Below, piece by piece: positions 26,148 through 38,600 of a stretch of DNA of 64,000 nucleotides (the stretch's first letter is position 1; every line of letters starts with the position of its first letter). The position numbers were made by a program, and so were the translations under genes. Origin of the DNA: Zeugodacus cucurbitae (lineage: Eukaryota; Arthropoda; Insecta; Diptera; Tephritidae); contig NC_071667.1 in NCBI RefSeq assembly GCF_028554725.1, positions 56,413,501-56,477,500 of the forward strand. Direction: 5' to 3'. The notes under the pieces are model-generated. The model worked only from the letters and a program-made list of their open reading frames with translations. It made no database searches and was not told the origin of the DNA.

Positions 26148-27354
26148 ACAAGTAAGGAAGGGCTAAGTTCGGGTGTAACCGAACATTTTATACTCTCGCA
26201 ATTTATTTATTTAACTTTATTAATATTATATAATACACAATTTGACCCACATATTCGTCGTATATATTGTAGAAAGTTCATTGAAAGTTGGAAACCCTAA
26301 TATTAGGTTAGAAGCACCGAGGTCCTCATGTTCGATATATGGAGCCTTGAAAACATATGGTCCGATTTTGGCGATTTTTAGAATGGGGCTGCCACGCTAT
26401 AAACGTAGTATTTGTGCAAAGTTCTGCACCGATATCTTCACTAGTGCTTAGTTTATATATTGTAAAGTAAACAATTCAGATCGTCTTCAAAGTTCTGGTT
26501 ATAGGAAGTAGGTGTGGTTGTGAAGCGATTTGGCCTATTTTCACAACATATTATTGGGAGGTAGGGAAACTATTACAAACCTAGTTTCATTGAAATCGGT
26601 TGAGTAGTTCCTGAGATATGGTTTTTGACCCATAAGTGGGCGACGCCACGCCCATTTTCCATTTTGTAAAAAAAATCTAAGTGCAGCTTCCATCTGCCAA
26701 TTCTTATGTGAAATTTAGTGTTTCTGACGTTTTTCGTTAGTGAGTTAACCCACTTTTAGTACTTTTCAACCGAACCTTTGTTTGGGAGGTGGGCGTGGTT
26801 ATTATCCGATTTCAACTATTTTCATGGTGTGTGGTGGGGTACATAAGAGAATCGACTGCAGAAAGTTTGGTTTATAAAGCTTCATTGGTTTACGAGATAT
26901 ATACAAATAACCGATTTGGGGGCGGGGCCACGCCCACTTCGCCAAAAAAAAAATACATCCAAATATGCTCCTTCCTAGTGCGATCCTTTATTCCAAATTT
27001 TACTGTTATAACTTTATTTATGGCTTAGTTATGACACTTTATGTGTTTTTGGTTTTCGCCATTTTGTGGCAGTGGACCGATTTTGCTCATTTTCGAAAGC
27101 AACCCTTTCATGGTCCCAAGGAACATGTGTTCCAAGTATCATTAAGATATCTCAATTTTTACTCAAGTTACAGCTGGACGGACGGACAGACGGACGGACG
27201 GACAGACATCCGGATTTCAACTCCACTCGTCATCCTGATCATTTATATATACATAACCCCATATCTAACTCTTTTATTTCTTGGTGACACAAACAACCGT
27301 TATGTGAACAAAACTATAATACTCTGTGCAAAAGGTTGCGAGAGTATAATAACG
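26148..27354 (-). repeat. Repeat A copy 4 (DINE-like), full length, minus orientation
   Basis: Both ends are present. The family's 3' end is at the left: AACAAGTAAGGAAGGGC, then the hairpin GTTCGGGTGTAACCGAAC, then TATACTCTCGCAATT. The 5' hairpin is at the right: AAAGGTTGCGAGAGTATAAT. The tetranucleotide tract is well preserved near 27178-27207 as GGACGGACAGACGGACGG, and GGCGTGG/CCACGCC words recur. No open frame of interest. Together with copy 2 this defines the family's length of about 1.2 kb. Confidence 0.92.
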
Positions 27355-29545
27355 AAATGTTAACAAAGACCGTATAAGATTGATATAGTTAATTGCAATA
27401 ACGGTCAATATAACTATAACTGACTTTTAACAGATCGTCTAGTAAAACCCCAACCAAGGATCATTACCTAACCGGGTTAGCAATGCCTTTCTCTCATCAT
27501 TGAAACGCCCCCGAATCGTAGAAGGCCGAGGACCACGCAGTAGGTTTTGGTCTTGGTCAAGGTCTTAAATACCATAATTCTTCTGAGAAGTTATACAAAA
27601 GCTGTAACACTACAGCTACGGTTCAATAATGGATTTACATATAAGTCGGTCTATAAAGTTATATATACTTACAAGGAAGAAAACAAGAAGGAGGCAGCGA
27701 AACAGAAGTAGCTACAAAGTGTTGGAGTCTTGACTGAAACCCCATCAATAAGATAAACCGCTTTTAAAAAACTTAACCTCGAGAGAATTCTCGAAATGCT
27801 CATTCTCAAAGCTCATTGGGGAGGTTTTATATCCTCATAACGGCTGTTTTTATCATAAGCTGACTCACTAGAGACAAAATATATACCAGAAATGCTCGAT
27901 AATCGTAAATTTATGATTATCAATCGATGAGAGCTTAAAATAATTATGCTCTGCAAGCACAAAGAGTATTTATTTTTCGAATTCAATGTCCAGCAGTTAC
28001 ACCTCAGTAGGCTTTGTGAAAAAATTCGTTGTTTTCAATTCATATAAATGTATTTTTTTACAATCTGGTAACTCTTTTTCTAAGTAATTTTAATTGCCTA
28101 ATTACGCCGTTTACAAAAAATTTACCCTTCCTAGTAAAAATGTCAATAAAATCGATACGCTGTAATTGAAACGAGTTGATATTTTTCTAGTTTAGCGAAT
28201 TCATTTTACTATTTTAGTGAAAAAATTGGCAGAAATACGTTTTTAAGCAAAATACAAACTAATGTAACAAAGAAATATATACTCTACTCCACTCTAGGCC
28301 ATAATTTAATTTAGGTTTCAACTGTTTGTAAATTTATTTGTATTATTCTTTGAAAATTTCCGCTCATTGGTTTTGAAACAAATTTTCAACTAGTTGGATA
28401 TAGTTGTGCTGCAATAAATAATAAATATAATATATATATATATATAGATATGTCCCTGTTATATTGTTGAGCAATTCATTACGCTTTAGCTGGCCGTAAA
28501 ACTAAAATAAATAATACATTTTTCGGTTGAAAAAATATTTTTTAGAAAATTTTCATATTTTTTTATTTACTTGTTGTGGCGTCTGACCACTAGCGTATGA
28601 ATAAATTTTTATTTAAATGCATAAATTACGGATGTATTAGTGAGCTTTGATATGTCTGCAAGCCAAACAATTATGCAATCAAATAGTTAGCAGAGCATTT
28701 CATGCATTTAAATGCAAATGAATAAAATTGTGTGTAAAAATAACAACAACAGCATATGCTTGTAAGCCCAACGGCATTTACTATATATAGACACAAATTT
28801 TTTCGTCACAGTACACTCGAATTCACTATTTTTCTTTAAATGAATTACAAAAAATTCGCTTGAAATAAAAATATTTTCCACTTTATTATTTCTAGCACAC
28901 AAAAACTCTACATCGGCAAGTGTGAAAGAAAATATTTTTAAATATTAAAATATGAAAAATATTTGTATGTATGTATGAAATCATGAAATTCCCATATTTT
29001 GCATAATAAATATTATTAAGATACGGAAAAAACATGAAATTTTGATTTTGATACAATACAATACATACAGGCATATTTTCATGATAAATTTGTATTTGTA
29101 AATTTCATCAGCAGCACATATTTTGTCATTCATTGAACACTTGTGTGAACCCACAATGTTTGGGGCATGTAAATTTGTATACACACAGCTCATACATACC
29201 TATGTGTATGTGTTAACTAAAGTACTAAATACGAAATTCTAGTTAGACAATATAGAACGCAACAGAGAGAAAAATATGCGCAATTAAATTATGTGAAATG
29301 AAATATTTTTGAGTATGATAATAGAGAATAATCTATTCCAAAGAATTTACTGTTGCAAATTAAATTTTTGTATTCTGAAACTACACTTAGATATTGTAAT
29401 AAAAACTAACGACTGCAACGAAATTGTGTAACAAGCTACAGTAATGAAAACTAAACCGTTTGAAATACTTTTTTTAATCGTTCAGTGTACTAAAAAAATT
29501 AAAAAAAATTGGTACTTACAGTGGCATATTTCCATATTTCGTTGA
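27355..29545. other. Non-coding stretch
   Basis: AT-rich, with a TA microsatellite at 28428-28446. Nothing coding was recognised; the 27480-27560 patch is slightly GC-richer but matches nothing I know. Confidence 0.55.
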
Positions 29546-30240
29546 GTGTTGCCAGCTATTAAAAAAAAAATAATTTATTAAAAATTTACTAAAATTTGAA
29601 TTATTACAATATGTTTAACTAAATGAATTTAACAAGAATTATAATGATTATATTTTGAACATCGTTGCCACCTGTTTAATTTTTTTTTAATTAATTAAAC
29701 AATCTTGAATCAATAAAAGTTGACCAATTTTAAAATAATTTTACTATGTATAAATAAATAAATTTAACAAGAATTTGTGTGGTTTTTTAACAGCGTTGCC
29801 GGATGTTTAGATTTTTTACTAAATTAAATTAATTAAAAATTTATAAAATAATATAATGCGCTTAGTAACAGATTGAAGATAATTTTTAGAATTTGTTTTT
29901 TAAAGTGTTGCCCCATTTATTTACTAAATTTAATTTTTTATTTTTTTAGTTATAAATTGCAATATTGGTATGAAATTCGAGATATTTAAGAAATAATTGC
30001 TGTGCATGAAAATAATTTTTATGAGTTCAATATTTCATTAATCGCATATTTCATAAAACACAAACCAGCGTTGCCAGCTGTTTAATTTTTTATTAAATTT
30101 AATTAATGAAATTAATATAAAATAAGATTATGATTTCTGACAGTTACCTGTCGGAATTTTTTTTTAAGAGCATTGCCACCAATTTTAAATTTTTATTTAA
30201 CTAAATTCCAATATTGGTATGAATTTAAAATACATAAAAA
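29546..30240. repeat. Degenerate tandem array with a GTTGCC box
   Basis: Six spaced copies of a box resembling AGCGTTGCCACCTGTTTAAT start (at GTTGCC or ATTGCC) at 29548, 29664, 29795, 29907, 30070 and 30172, giving periods of roughly 100-160 bp. Each is followed by T/A-rich sequence with shared words: AATTTAACAAGAATT at about 29625 and 29760, and CAATATTGGTATGAA at about 29960 and 30211. This is a strongly diverged tandem repeat whose box has been retained better than the spacers. No coding. Confidence 0.7.
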
Positions 30241-30543
30241 TAAAATTAAAATAAATTGCATGGACTCAAAAGACTCAATGAGGATTGGATTCAGAAATCA
30301 CTAACCAACAAAATTATTCTCAGCAGAAAATATACGAAAAAATGCTTAATATCTAATTTAGATGGTTAAAAAATTTATCTGGGGAATATAATTATGACTT
30401 ATCTCTCTGAAGCTACACAAAAATAGATACTACACATTAGACAACTATCCAGCAAAATTTAATTTATAGGTTATGTTATAAAAGCGGCCAAACACGATCC
30501 TTAAGCCATCAAATAAAGTTTTTTTTGCTCCACAATTAACATA

Positions 30544-30719
30544 CAGTTAAACTTCCATAACTCAAACTGCTATAACTCGAAGTTCTCCATAATTAGAGCT
30601 CTTGAATTGGCAATAGAAGTCAAATTCTACACAAATTTCCTTCCGTAACTTAAAAGTCTCTCTAACTCGGAATTTTTTTTGTGGATTATGGTGATTCGAG
30701 TGAAAAAAGTTCAACTGCA
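30544..30719. mobile_element. Short pogo/Tigger-like MITE
   Basis: The left end CAGTTAAACTTCCATAACTC and the reverse-strand right end CAGTTGAACTTTTTTCACTC are imperfect inverted copies. They resemble the CAGTTGAAC...TAACTCGAA ends of insect pogo-type elements. TA precedes the left end; on the right the dinucleotide reads CA, possibly a mutated TA duplication. The 176-bp interior repeats 'ataactcgaa' and 'taactcgga' words and encodes nothing. Confidence 0.6.
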
Positions 30720-33590
30720 TACAAAAAATTTAAGATTAGAGAAGGTTTCATGTTAGATTGATTGTACATATATATAAAGCTTAAGCAACAAACCAAGGAG
30801 AATTTTATAAGGATTTCTAGATCACTCTGATTTATATATTATTTTACACAGGCAGGACACTAAAAGTTATTTTATTTTTTTCTGCAAAAAATTCAGAGAT
30901 GTCAAAAATATCATTTTTTCCCCCTCTTTTTAATAAAGTATTATAATAACAGATATTTGAGAGTTTAAGTTTTTTAACAAGTATTTGTACAGAAATGCTA
31001 TATAGAAATTGTAAAGTATTAAAAAAAATTTAAAATAACTTCTTTACTTGGCACATATCCATATTCATGTGTAAATTCGTATTTATGGCTGGTTAGAAAA
31101 ATGCAAAGCAAACCCTATACTAAATTCTCAAGCTTTTGTTAAAGTTTTTCGCACATAAATTACAAACAGAAGTCGTTAAGCACATGCATAAAAATATTTT
31201 GTTTTGTATGAAATGCATAAAATATCTCAATGTAAACACTTTGTGCACTCACTTTGTCTTTAAAGACAACACAAAAGTTTATATGGAATTATAGTCAAGT
31301 ACGATGCGTTGCATAAAAGCATTTCGACTTTGTACTCAGTCTTGTGATGGAGGGATTGTAACGAGTATTGCATTAAAAAACTACGAATACTCACTTAATC
31401 AGAATTATATAAATGAAAAAGGTTTTTAAAGTTTTTGTAATAAAAATTTCAATTCAAATTTGCGAATATAACCTCAAAATGAAAAAAAAATTTCCAAAAT
31501 TTTTTTTTTTTCATAGTTCTAAAATCAACCTTTGTTGCGCTTCCGCCCGCATCTAGTTCAACCTTACATGTTTTATTTATAGTTTGCCATAAATATGTTT
31601 GTACACATTTTTCGGTGTAAAACTGCATGTAAATACAGTATAATAGCTCTCTCTGCATTTTTTGCCTTGTAACTCATGCAAATTCACCCTCAAAATCTAC
31701 ACGCACAGTTATTTTGACATTTACTTGCTACTCGTTGATAATAAAATGCATAAAATTTAATAATTTATATACACGTTCATGTCAAGCACAGACACAATGC
31801 TGCAGAGCAAACTATGTATGTGTGTGTAGAGAGAAATTAGACTGTAAAATGAACTTAAAGTTATGCTGTGCGCATATACTGTTATTCTTCTTTTATTTAT
31901 TTATTTATTTTTTTTTTTGTTTTTGCTCTCCCGATTTTAGTTATCAGTGAAATGCAAATTTTTTCGAGTTATTTGAATTTTATGAATTTGTATGAATAAA
32001 TATTAGTAAATGATTTTTAAAATACCAAAAAACGTCGATTTCATTTATTTACTAAGCGCGAGGAGGTTGAAAACTGCGGAAAATTTACAAATTTCAAAAG
32101 CCAAAATTAACCTAACCTCAAACTAAAATTGTTAAATTGCAAGTTTCTGCTGGAAAATTAAACAATTTGAGAACTTAATAAAAATATTTTCGGTAAAATG
32201 TATTTTTTACTAAAAAGTTATACTCTGGAAGGTTTTAAAACCAACGCTTATAATAGCGAATTGAGGTTATGTGCGAAAGGCTCTTATAGCAAAGCTCCTA
32301 CGTATTTTATGTGATTATGTGAAACAGCGAAAAAATCTTTTTTATTTCACTGTTTGCTGCAATACTTTGCGCAGTTTATTAAATAATTTATGTGCTCAAC
32401 ACGAAATGTAAACAATATATTAAACACACTCATACATATACATATATGTATGTATGTATGCATATATGTAGTTAACCTCACCTTAGCCCACATGCGGCTG
32501 TAATAACCACAGCTAAAAATCTGAAAAAAAATTAAATTATATTTTTATATAGTATGTGTCTCTCTATATGCGTCAGTGTAGGTATTTTATAAATTTATAG
32601 CTCTCTGTCTGCATTGTATTTCGTTGGCGGCTGCAAAAGTGTTTAGCCCTTCACACACTTCACTCGTTTTCTTTTCTTGCAATTTTATTACAAAACGCCG
32701 TCAATTTAATGTTACAACTCTCCTGCCCATTAAGTCGAAGTGAAAATTTGCCATTTGTCTGTGAAGATATCTCACATACAAGCTCACACACAGACACTTG
32801 GTCACATGGCCGTGGCACTTAAAGTGAGACTTGATGATTGCGTCGAGTGCTTTTCAAATAAATTAAAAATAACTCATTCTAAGTGTTAGTGTGCATATAC
32901 ATATACATATATACATATATTACTTTCGTGTTGTTGTAGAAATATATGTTTACTTCGCTGCGCATTAAATTATATTCAAGTGCAATATGAGTTACTTGAA
33001 GTAGACTCTTGTAATTTATGTGCTGAAATGTAATTCAAATACAACTTTTTTGAAACTTGCCACACTTTGTGGTGAGTTATTGTGCAATTTCGCATATATA
33101 CATATATATATTTTTTTAATAAAAAATTATTTATGAAAAAATAATATATAAAAAATGTATTAAAAATTAAATATTTTTAAATTTATATAAGTGCTTTGGC
33201 ACGCAACACTTGATTTTTACAACCTTTAAAAAATATTATATTGTTTTATTTCCTTTTTAATGATAAATCATTGAATACAAGTTTTTTTAAATACCAAAAA
33301 ATATTCTTTAAAATAAAATTTTATAGAACATTAAACAGCGAAGAAGAAACTGGTTATTTCAAATTAGACTATATTTGTCAAAAAGCTTAAACTTACTATT
33401 TCATTTAAAATATAATTAATAACAAATATTATAAATAAATATAACAAATATTCTACAATCAGTTTTCTCTCATATAATATGTACATATATGGAAGCAACC
33501 AAATAACATGAGCTCTAAAACTGTTGTATGTGTATTGCAAAGGTTACGATCAGAGAACATTCTAATATAAATGAAAGACTCAAATGATGT
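30720..33590. other. Non-coding AT-rich stretch
   Basis: Very AT-rich, with CATA/TATG microsatellites at about 32430-32466 and 32895-32920 and TTTA runs near 31895. No gene or recognised element. Confidence 0.55.
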
Positions 33591-33674
33591 CAAAGAACGT
33601 ATAATAATTATTAATAATTATAAATAAATAAATTATAAATAAATAAATTATTAATAATTATTATATGTTCTTTG
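33591..33674. repeat. 29-bp inverted repeat, potential hairpin
   Basis: The left arm begins CAAAGAACGTATAATAATTA (33591-33619). The right arm (33646-33674) ends TTATATGTTCTTTG. The two are complementary except for one base. The 26-bp loop is itself built of TAAATAAATAAAT. It lies about 20 bp before the first duplicated unit. Confidence 0.85.
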
Positions 33675-33691
33675 ATGATGTGTGACTCCAC

Positions 33692-34404
33692 TCTTCCACT
33701 TTTGTTCCTTCTACTACAATATACCTAAAGCAAAGAATCACACCAATGATCGCCTAAAAGCATGCTGCAATGATTGTAATTATGCAAGAATTATATAACA
33801 GATTGTTTTACTATAATTATAACACTTGCTGCTCCTCTCTCATGCAGCAACAAAATATGACAGGTGAGCAAGCATCTCTCACAGAGAGCTAGAAAGGCAG
33901 AGTACTCTCTCTCCCACTCTACTTTTTGCCGTATGTACATTCATAGGTATTACCGTATATTTACATTGACATAATTTATAATATTATATATTAAATTATG
34001 ATTTACCTTCGGAATGTTGTTTGTTGTTGCAGTGCTTTCCTGAAAGTTCCAATAATATAGCTGTAATCACGTAATGTTCTAATAACACATTTGCTTAAAA
34101 AACCGAAACCGAAACACGAACGCTTGACTTAACTACGCGAGAACACGAGCTTGCTTCATTGAGCAAATTTGCTACTTATTTTCAATTTGAAGCCTTTAGC
34201 AACAATTTTAAATTAAATTCAACATTTTATTACAATTATTTGCACTACTTTTTCACTAAGTTCTCAGACGCGAATCGGAAACGTTTGCACGGCGTTTGAA
34301 AAGGCGGCGGAAACTGGAAGAAACAGCTGGAGAAAGGGAGTTGCCAGTACGTGTGGATGATATGTAAGAGATGGAATAGTAATAGATTGTTATATAATTA
34401 AATA
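33692..34404 (-). repeat. Duplicated unit 1, promoter/first-exon-like on the minus strand
   Basis: First of two adjacent, diverged direct copies. Read on the minus strand, it runs from a G+C-richer segment (TTTCCGCCGCC, CAAACGCCGTGCAAACG) through a long ATG-poor, UTR-like stretch (GTGTTTCGGTTTCGG near 34110). It reaches CCGAAG followed by GTAAATC, a good 5' splice-donor match with the exon edge at 34007. An alternative reading is a pair of LTRs, but I see no TG...CA ends, primer site or internal domain. No protein is encoded. Confidence 0.7.
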
Positions 34405-34443
34405 AATATAATAAATAATTAACAATCATCTTTCTCTCATAAT

Positions 34444-35205
34444 TCTTCCACTTTTGTTCCTTCTACTACAATATACCTAAAGCGAAGTATCACATCAATG
34501 ATCGCGTAAAAATATGCTGTAAATATTGTAATTATGCCAAAATTATATAACAGATTGCTTTACTATAATTATGACACTTGCTGCTCCTCTCTCACGCAGT
34601 AACAAAATATAACAGGTGAGAAAGCAACTCTCACAAAGCTAGAAAGGCTGAGTACCCCTATCCCACTAAACTTTTTGCTGTACGTATGTATGATAGGTAC
34701 TACCGTATATAGTTATATTTATATATGTATGTATATTTTATAATATAATTATGATTTACCTTAGTGATATTGAATGTTGTTGCAGTGCTCTCCTGAAAGT
34801 TCCAATAATATATCTGTAATCACATAATGTTCTAATAACACGTTAGCTTAAAAACCGAAACCGAAACACGAACGCTTGACTTAACTACGCGAGAACACGA
34901 GCTGGCTTCATACTGCAACTTATGAATATTCTTTAGTTTAACACATTAATTGTGCAAATTTGCTACTTATTTTCAACTTGAAGCCTTTAGCAACAATTTT
35001 AAATTAAATTCAACTTTTTATTCCAATTATTTGCACTACTTTTTCACGAATTTCTCAGACGCGAATCGGAAACGTTTGCACGGCGTTTGAAATGGCGGCG
35101 GAAACTGGAAGAAACAGCTGTAGCAACAGAGTTGCCAGTACGTGAGGTTTATGTATATGATATGGAATAGATAGTAATAGTAATAGATTGCTATATAAAT
35201 AAATA
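34444..35205 (-). repeat. Duplicated unit 2, promoter/first-exon-like on the minus strand
   Basis: The second copy has the same order of blocks as unit 1. The donor-like site is retained as ACTAAG then GTAAATC (exon edge at 34760), although the bases around it differ from unit 1. It carries an extra block of about 45 bp (around 34910-34957, TACTGCAACTTATGAATATT and on) not in unit 1. Both copies end in a short TAATAGATTG and AATAAATA segment. Which gene, if any, it would serve to the left is not visible. Confidence 0.7.
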
Positions 35206-35470
35206 AAGTTTAAGGATATTTGAAAAATGTTATTAATTTATGAAAAACTGTTGCTATGATTATGATAGGACTACTTAAGAAAATACTATAAAATAAAATT
35301 AATAATATAATGAGGATAACTAATTTGAGTTTTATTACAAAAATTTTGAAAAATAATTTTCAGGAGTATAGTGGTAAACAGAGTTGCCAACTTGCACAAA
35401 ATTAACTAATTTCAATTAAAATCAATTAAAGAAATTTAAAAAATACAGTTTTGTAAGGCGATTCTCATTA

Positions 35471-35687
35471 GTGGTACTCATTTAACGTCGCAATTATATA
35501 AAAATGGCAAATTGGCAATATAGCAATACAAGTTAAATGAGCGCTCTTTGGCAGTAATGTGGCAATAACAGCTGATTGTGAAAATAGTCTCGCATATTTG
35601 CAAGATTGTGTTATAATAAAATGCATGTAAAAATGAACAGCTGTTTTACGATATTGCCAAACATTTGCGACGTTAAATGAGTACCAC
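35471..35687. mobile_element. 217-bp MITE with terminal inverted repeats and TA flanks
   Basis: The left end GTGGTACTCATTTAACGTCG is repeated exactly on the reverse strand at the right end (TTAAATGAGTACCAC). The match extends to about 23 bp. TA dinucleotides flank both sides (35469-35470 and 35688-35689), as for Tc1/mariner-type elements. The interior contains 'ggcaaattggcaata', a second 'taaatgagcgctc' and paired CAGCTG sites, and has no coding capacity. Confidence 0.8.
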
Positions 35688-35689
35688 TA

Positions 35690-38600
35690 TTATATTATTG
35701 CACAAAGCAAATTTAGCATAACCAACACGCCATTTTGGGTCAATAAATTGCAAAAAAAATCTAAAATATTTCAGTGTATACGATATTATTATAATTTAAT
35801 AATAAACGCGCAAATATTTAGAGCGTATATCGAAAATTTATTTCCAAAAAATTTCATATTGAACAAAAATATTTTTATAATTTTATTTTTAATTACAATT
35901 TTTTTTAACTAAATTATAATAAAAGTTTTGTTAATCTATAAAATGAATCAAGAGAATATAAATAACGAAGGAGGCCATTATAGATACATATTTGCTTGAA
36001 CTCTATTTAGTTAAATAAGATTATTTTTTTTTATCGCATGATCAACTTATAATCTGTCGTTTGCAACCATCTGGCATCACTTTATTTTCACAATATTCCT
36101 GGAAAGTGATATAGTGCCACCTATCGTAGGGGAGTGAAACTCATTTTTCTTTTGCTCTTTTCTTTCACATATCAATTATTGTGCCGCAGTCTCTGGTGTC
36201 TTACGCCAAAATTCGTGAAAAATTGTGTTTTTACATTAAAAATCAAAAGAAGCCAAGTGTTTCAAGGCAATTATTGTGTGCAGAGTGTACGCTTATTGAA
36301 TATATAATATTAAAACCCTTTTATATCAAAATAAACACTCCAAAAGGTTTGCAAAGCGAAAGTGAGTACTCTGCGCAGGCAGAGAAAAGTTTGTGACGCC
36401 GCTTTTGACTACAAAAGCAAACAAAATTTGATCGAAATTGAAATAGTTACAGTTTCCTTGTAAGAATTTCAACAAAATCTTGGGGGAAGGTGAGCTGGTC
36501 TGAAAAGTTTTAATTAATGCTCTAAAACCATACACGATTGGATCTCTCGACGCTGAACCGCATTGACGACAGCGCTGCTTCGCTTCTCAGTTGGCTTCAT
36601 AACAGTTTGCTTTTACATTTGAGTGAAACATTTGGAAGCTCAGGTATTTTTGTGAAACTAAATTGATTTTTGTTGATAAATGATATTTTTGTAATTTGAA
36701 TTATATCTTTATTTTTAAATATTATTTATCATTTAATTATTATTTATAATTAATTAATTAATTAAATTATTATTTATAATTAAAAAATAATAATTAAAAG
36801 TGGATCCAAAAGTGAATAATTTAATAATAATAGCTTGTGTAATAAAAAATATGTGATTGAAAACTAATATTATTATATTAAAATAACTTTTTACAGAACA
36901 ATTCAAGTAAAATTCCTCAAAAACTATTTGTTTTATATATCTCTTCCCAGTTTACTGGTGCAACTTATTGCCTCAAACCTCACCTCATATTGAAATGTGC
37001 AAACTTTGCGCAAAATTCAATTTACAACAATAGCAACTATGCATAGTAGCTAAATACATAATTTCCTGCAGTTGTTTACGCGTTTTTTGCGCAACACCTG
37101 CTGCTGTTTTCGTCGCCACTTTTAGCACTTTCGCACTTTCACTTAGCTGCACACGCTACGTGCCGCCGCTGGTATTAATTCACACCCATACACGCGCTCA
37201 TATACATATATGCTATGTAAATGTGGAGAAGGTGCATGCAGCACGCCATTAACCATGCCACATCTGGTTGCATCCATCACTTTCGCTTCGAGCATTTTCT
37301 CATATCCGTTCAATAAACAAAAGTTGCAAATAAATTGGAGGATGGCGCATGTTGGTGGTGGTATACAATGTTTTTGTACATTACAACGCAGCAGTAGTGG
37401 TTTGGCTGAAGATGCAACACAAGTAGTTAGTAGTGGATATTGAGAAGTTATACTGAGCAGGTTTTAAATGTTTAGTTTTTTATTTAATGAAGTTTTTATT
37501 TCTGTTTAGTAAATTAATCATATTTTTACTGCTCTATGGCTTTAATTTGTATATTTGCTACAATTTATTTCGAAATAACTGTATTTGTGTACATACGTAT
37601 GTTTGTATCAAGAAATATTTGTGAACTATTTTCGCGAGTTTACACGCAGTTCTCACTTCCAACTCAAGTCATCTGCTTCTCTACCATACTTTACATAGTT
37701 TCCTACTATCATAGTTCCCAACTATCTGCTGCGTGTCTTGCCACACATAACTGCGGCTATTCACTTTACGTCTTGTAATCCGTTGAAAATTTGAAATATT
37801 CATGTTGTTTCCGGTACATCGCCTCTGTTGCAGTACAACGCTTCCTTTGCTTGCGCTTCAATTATTCATTCAATAATCTCGTCGTTGTGTATATTTATGT
37901 CCGCAAGGCAGTAGAAACGTGTTGGAGTACTTCCAGCTAGCTGTTGAAATGTATAACAAGTTTCAGATTGTTCATGAATGCGTTGCCGTTGCCAGTGTTG
38001 CCATACAATGTTCGTTTCAGTAGAGTAAATTTTTTTATTTAATTCACAAAAGTAAAAAAATATATTTCCTTCATATAAAAATTTGTGTAAAATCACAAAT
38101 TTGATAACTGTAACAGACGATAAACTAACACTAGTTTTAAGAGTAGCTTAAAATTACAAAAAAACGAACGAAGTTTGGTGTCTATTACTTTCTAAAAAGT
38201 TTAAAAAATAATATGCAAACTCATAGCTCTCAGTTGCAAGTTTTCATATTGTTTTAACTAATGGTAGCCACACTAGATCAGCAAAAAATCTAACAAAAAA
38301 TTAAGAAAATATAAAGAAATCTGTACCAAGCATATTTGCCTTTGTTTTCCTTAAATCTACGCAGATGAGAGCATAACATATGCACTGCCTGCTGCCACAA
38401 CTCAACTACAACTACAACTACACACACCCATACAGAGAACACTTCACTAGAGTTTGTTTATATTTGAAAGTACAATCGCTGCTGTTATCTTTTGTAGTGG
38501 CGGGGAGGGGGACGAAAAGCAAACGCTCTTTCATCAAAATCTACACAGCACTCATCAAATCTGTTCTACGCTTTGCATACTCTACAATTTAACAATTCAC

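Noticed and set aside
29546..30240. CRISPR-like spaced repeat pattern
   Set aside because: The host is an animal, repeats are degenerate and spacing varies from about 100 to 160 bp; it is a diverged tandem repeat.
33692..35205. Reading the duplicated unit as two LTRs of a retrotransposon
   Set aside because: I found no TG...CA termini, primer-binding site, internal coding region or target duplication. Kept only as an alternative.
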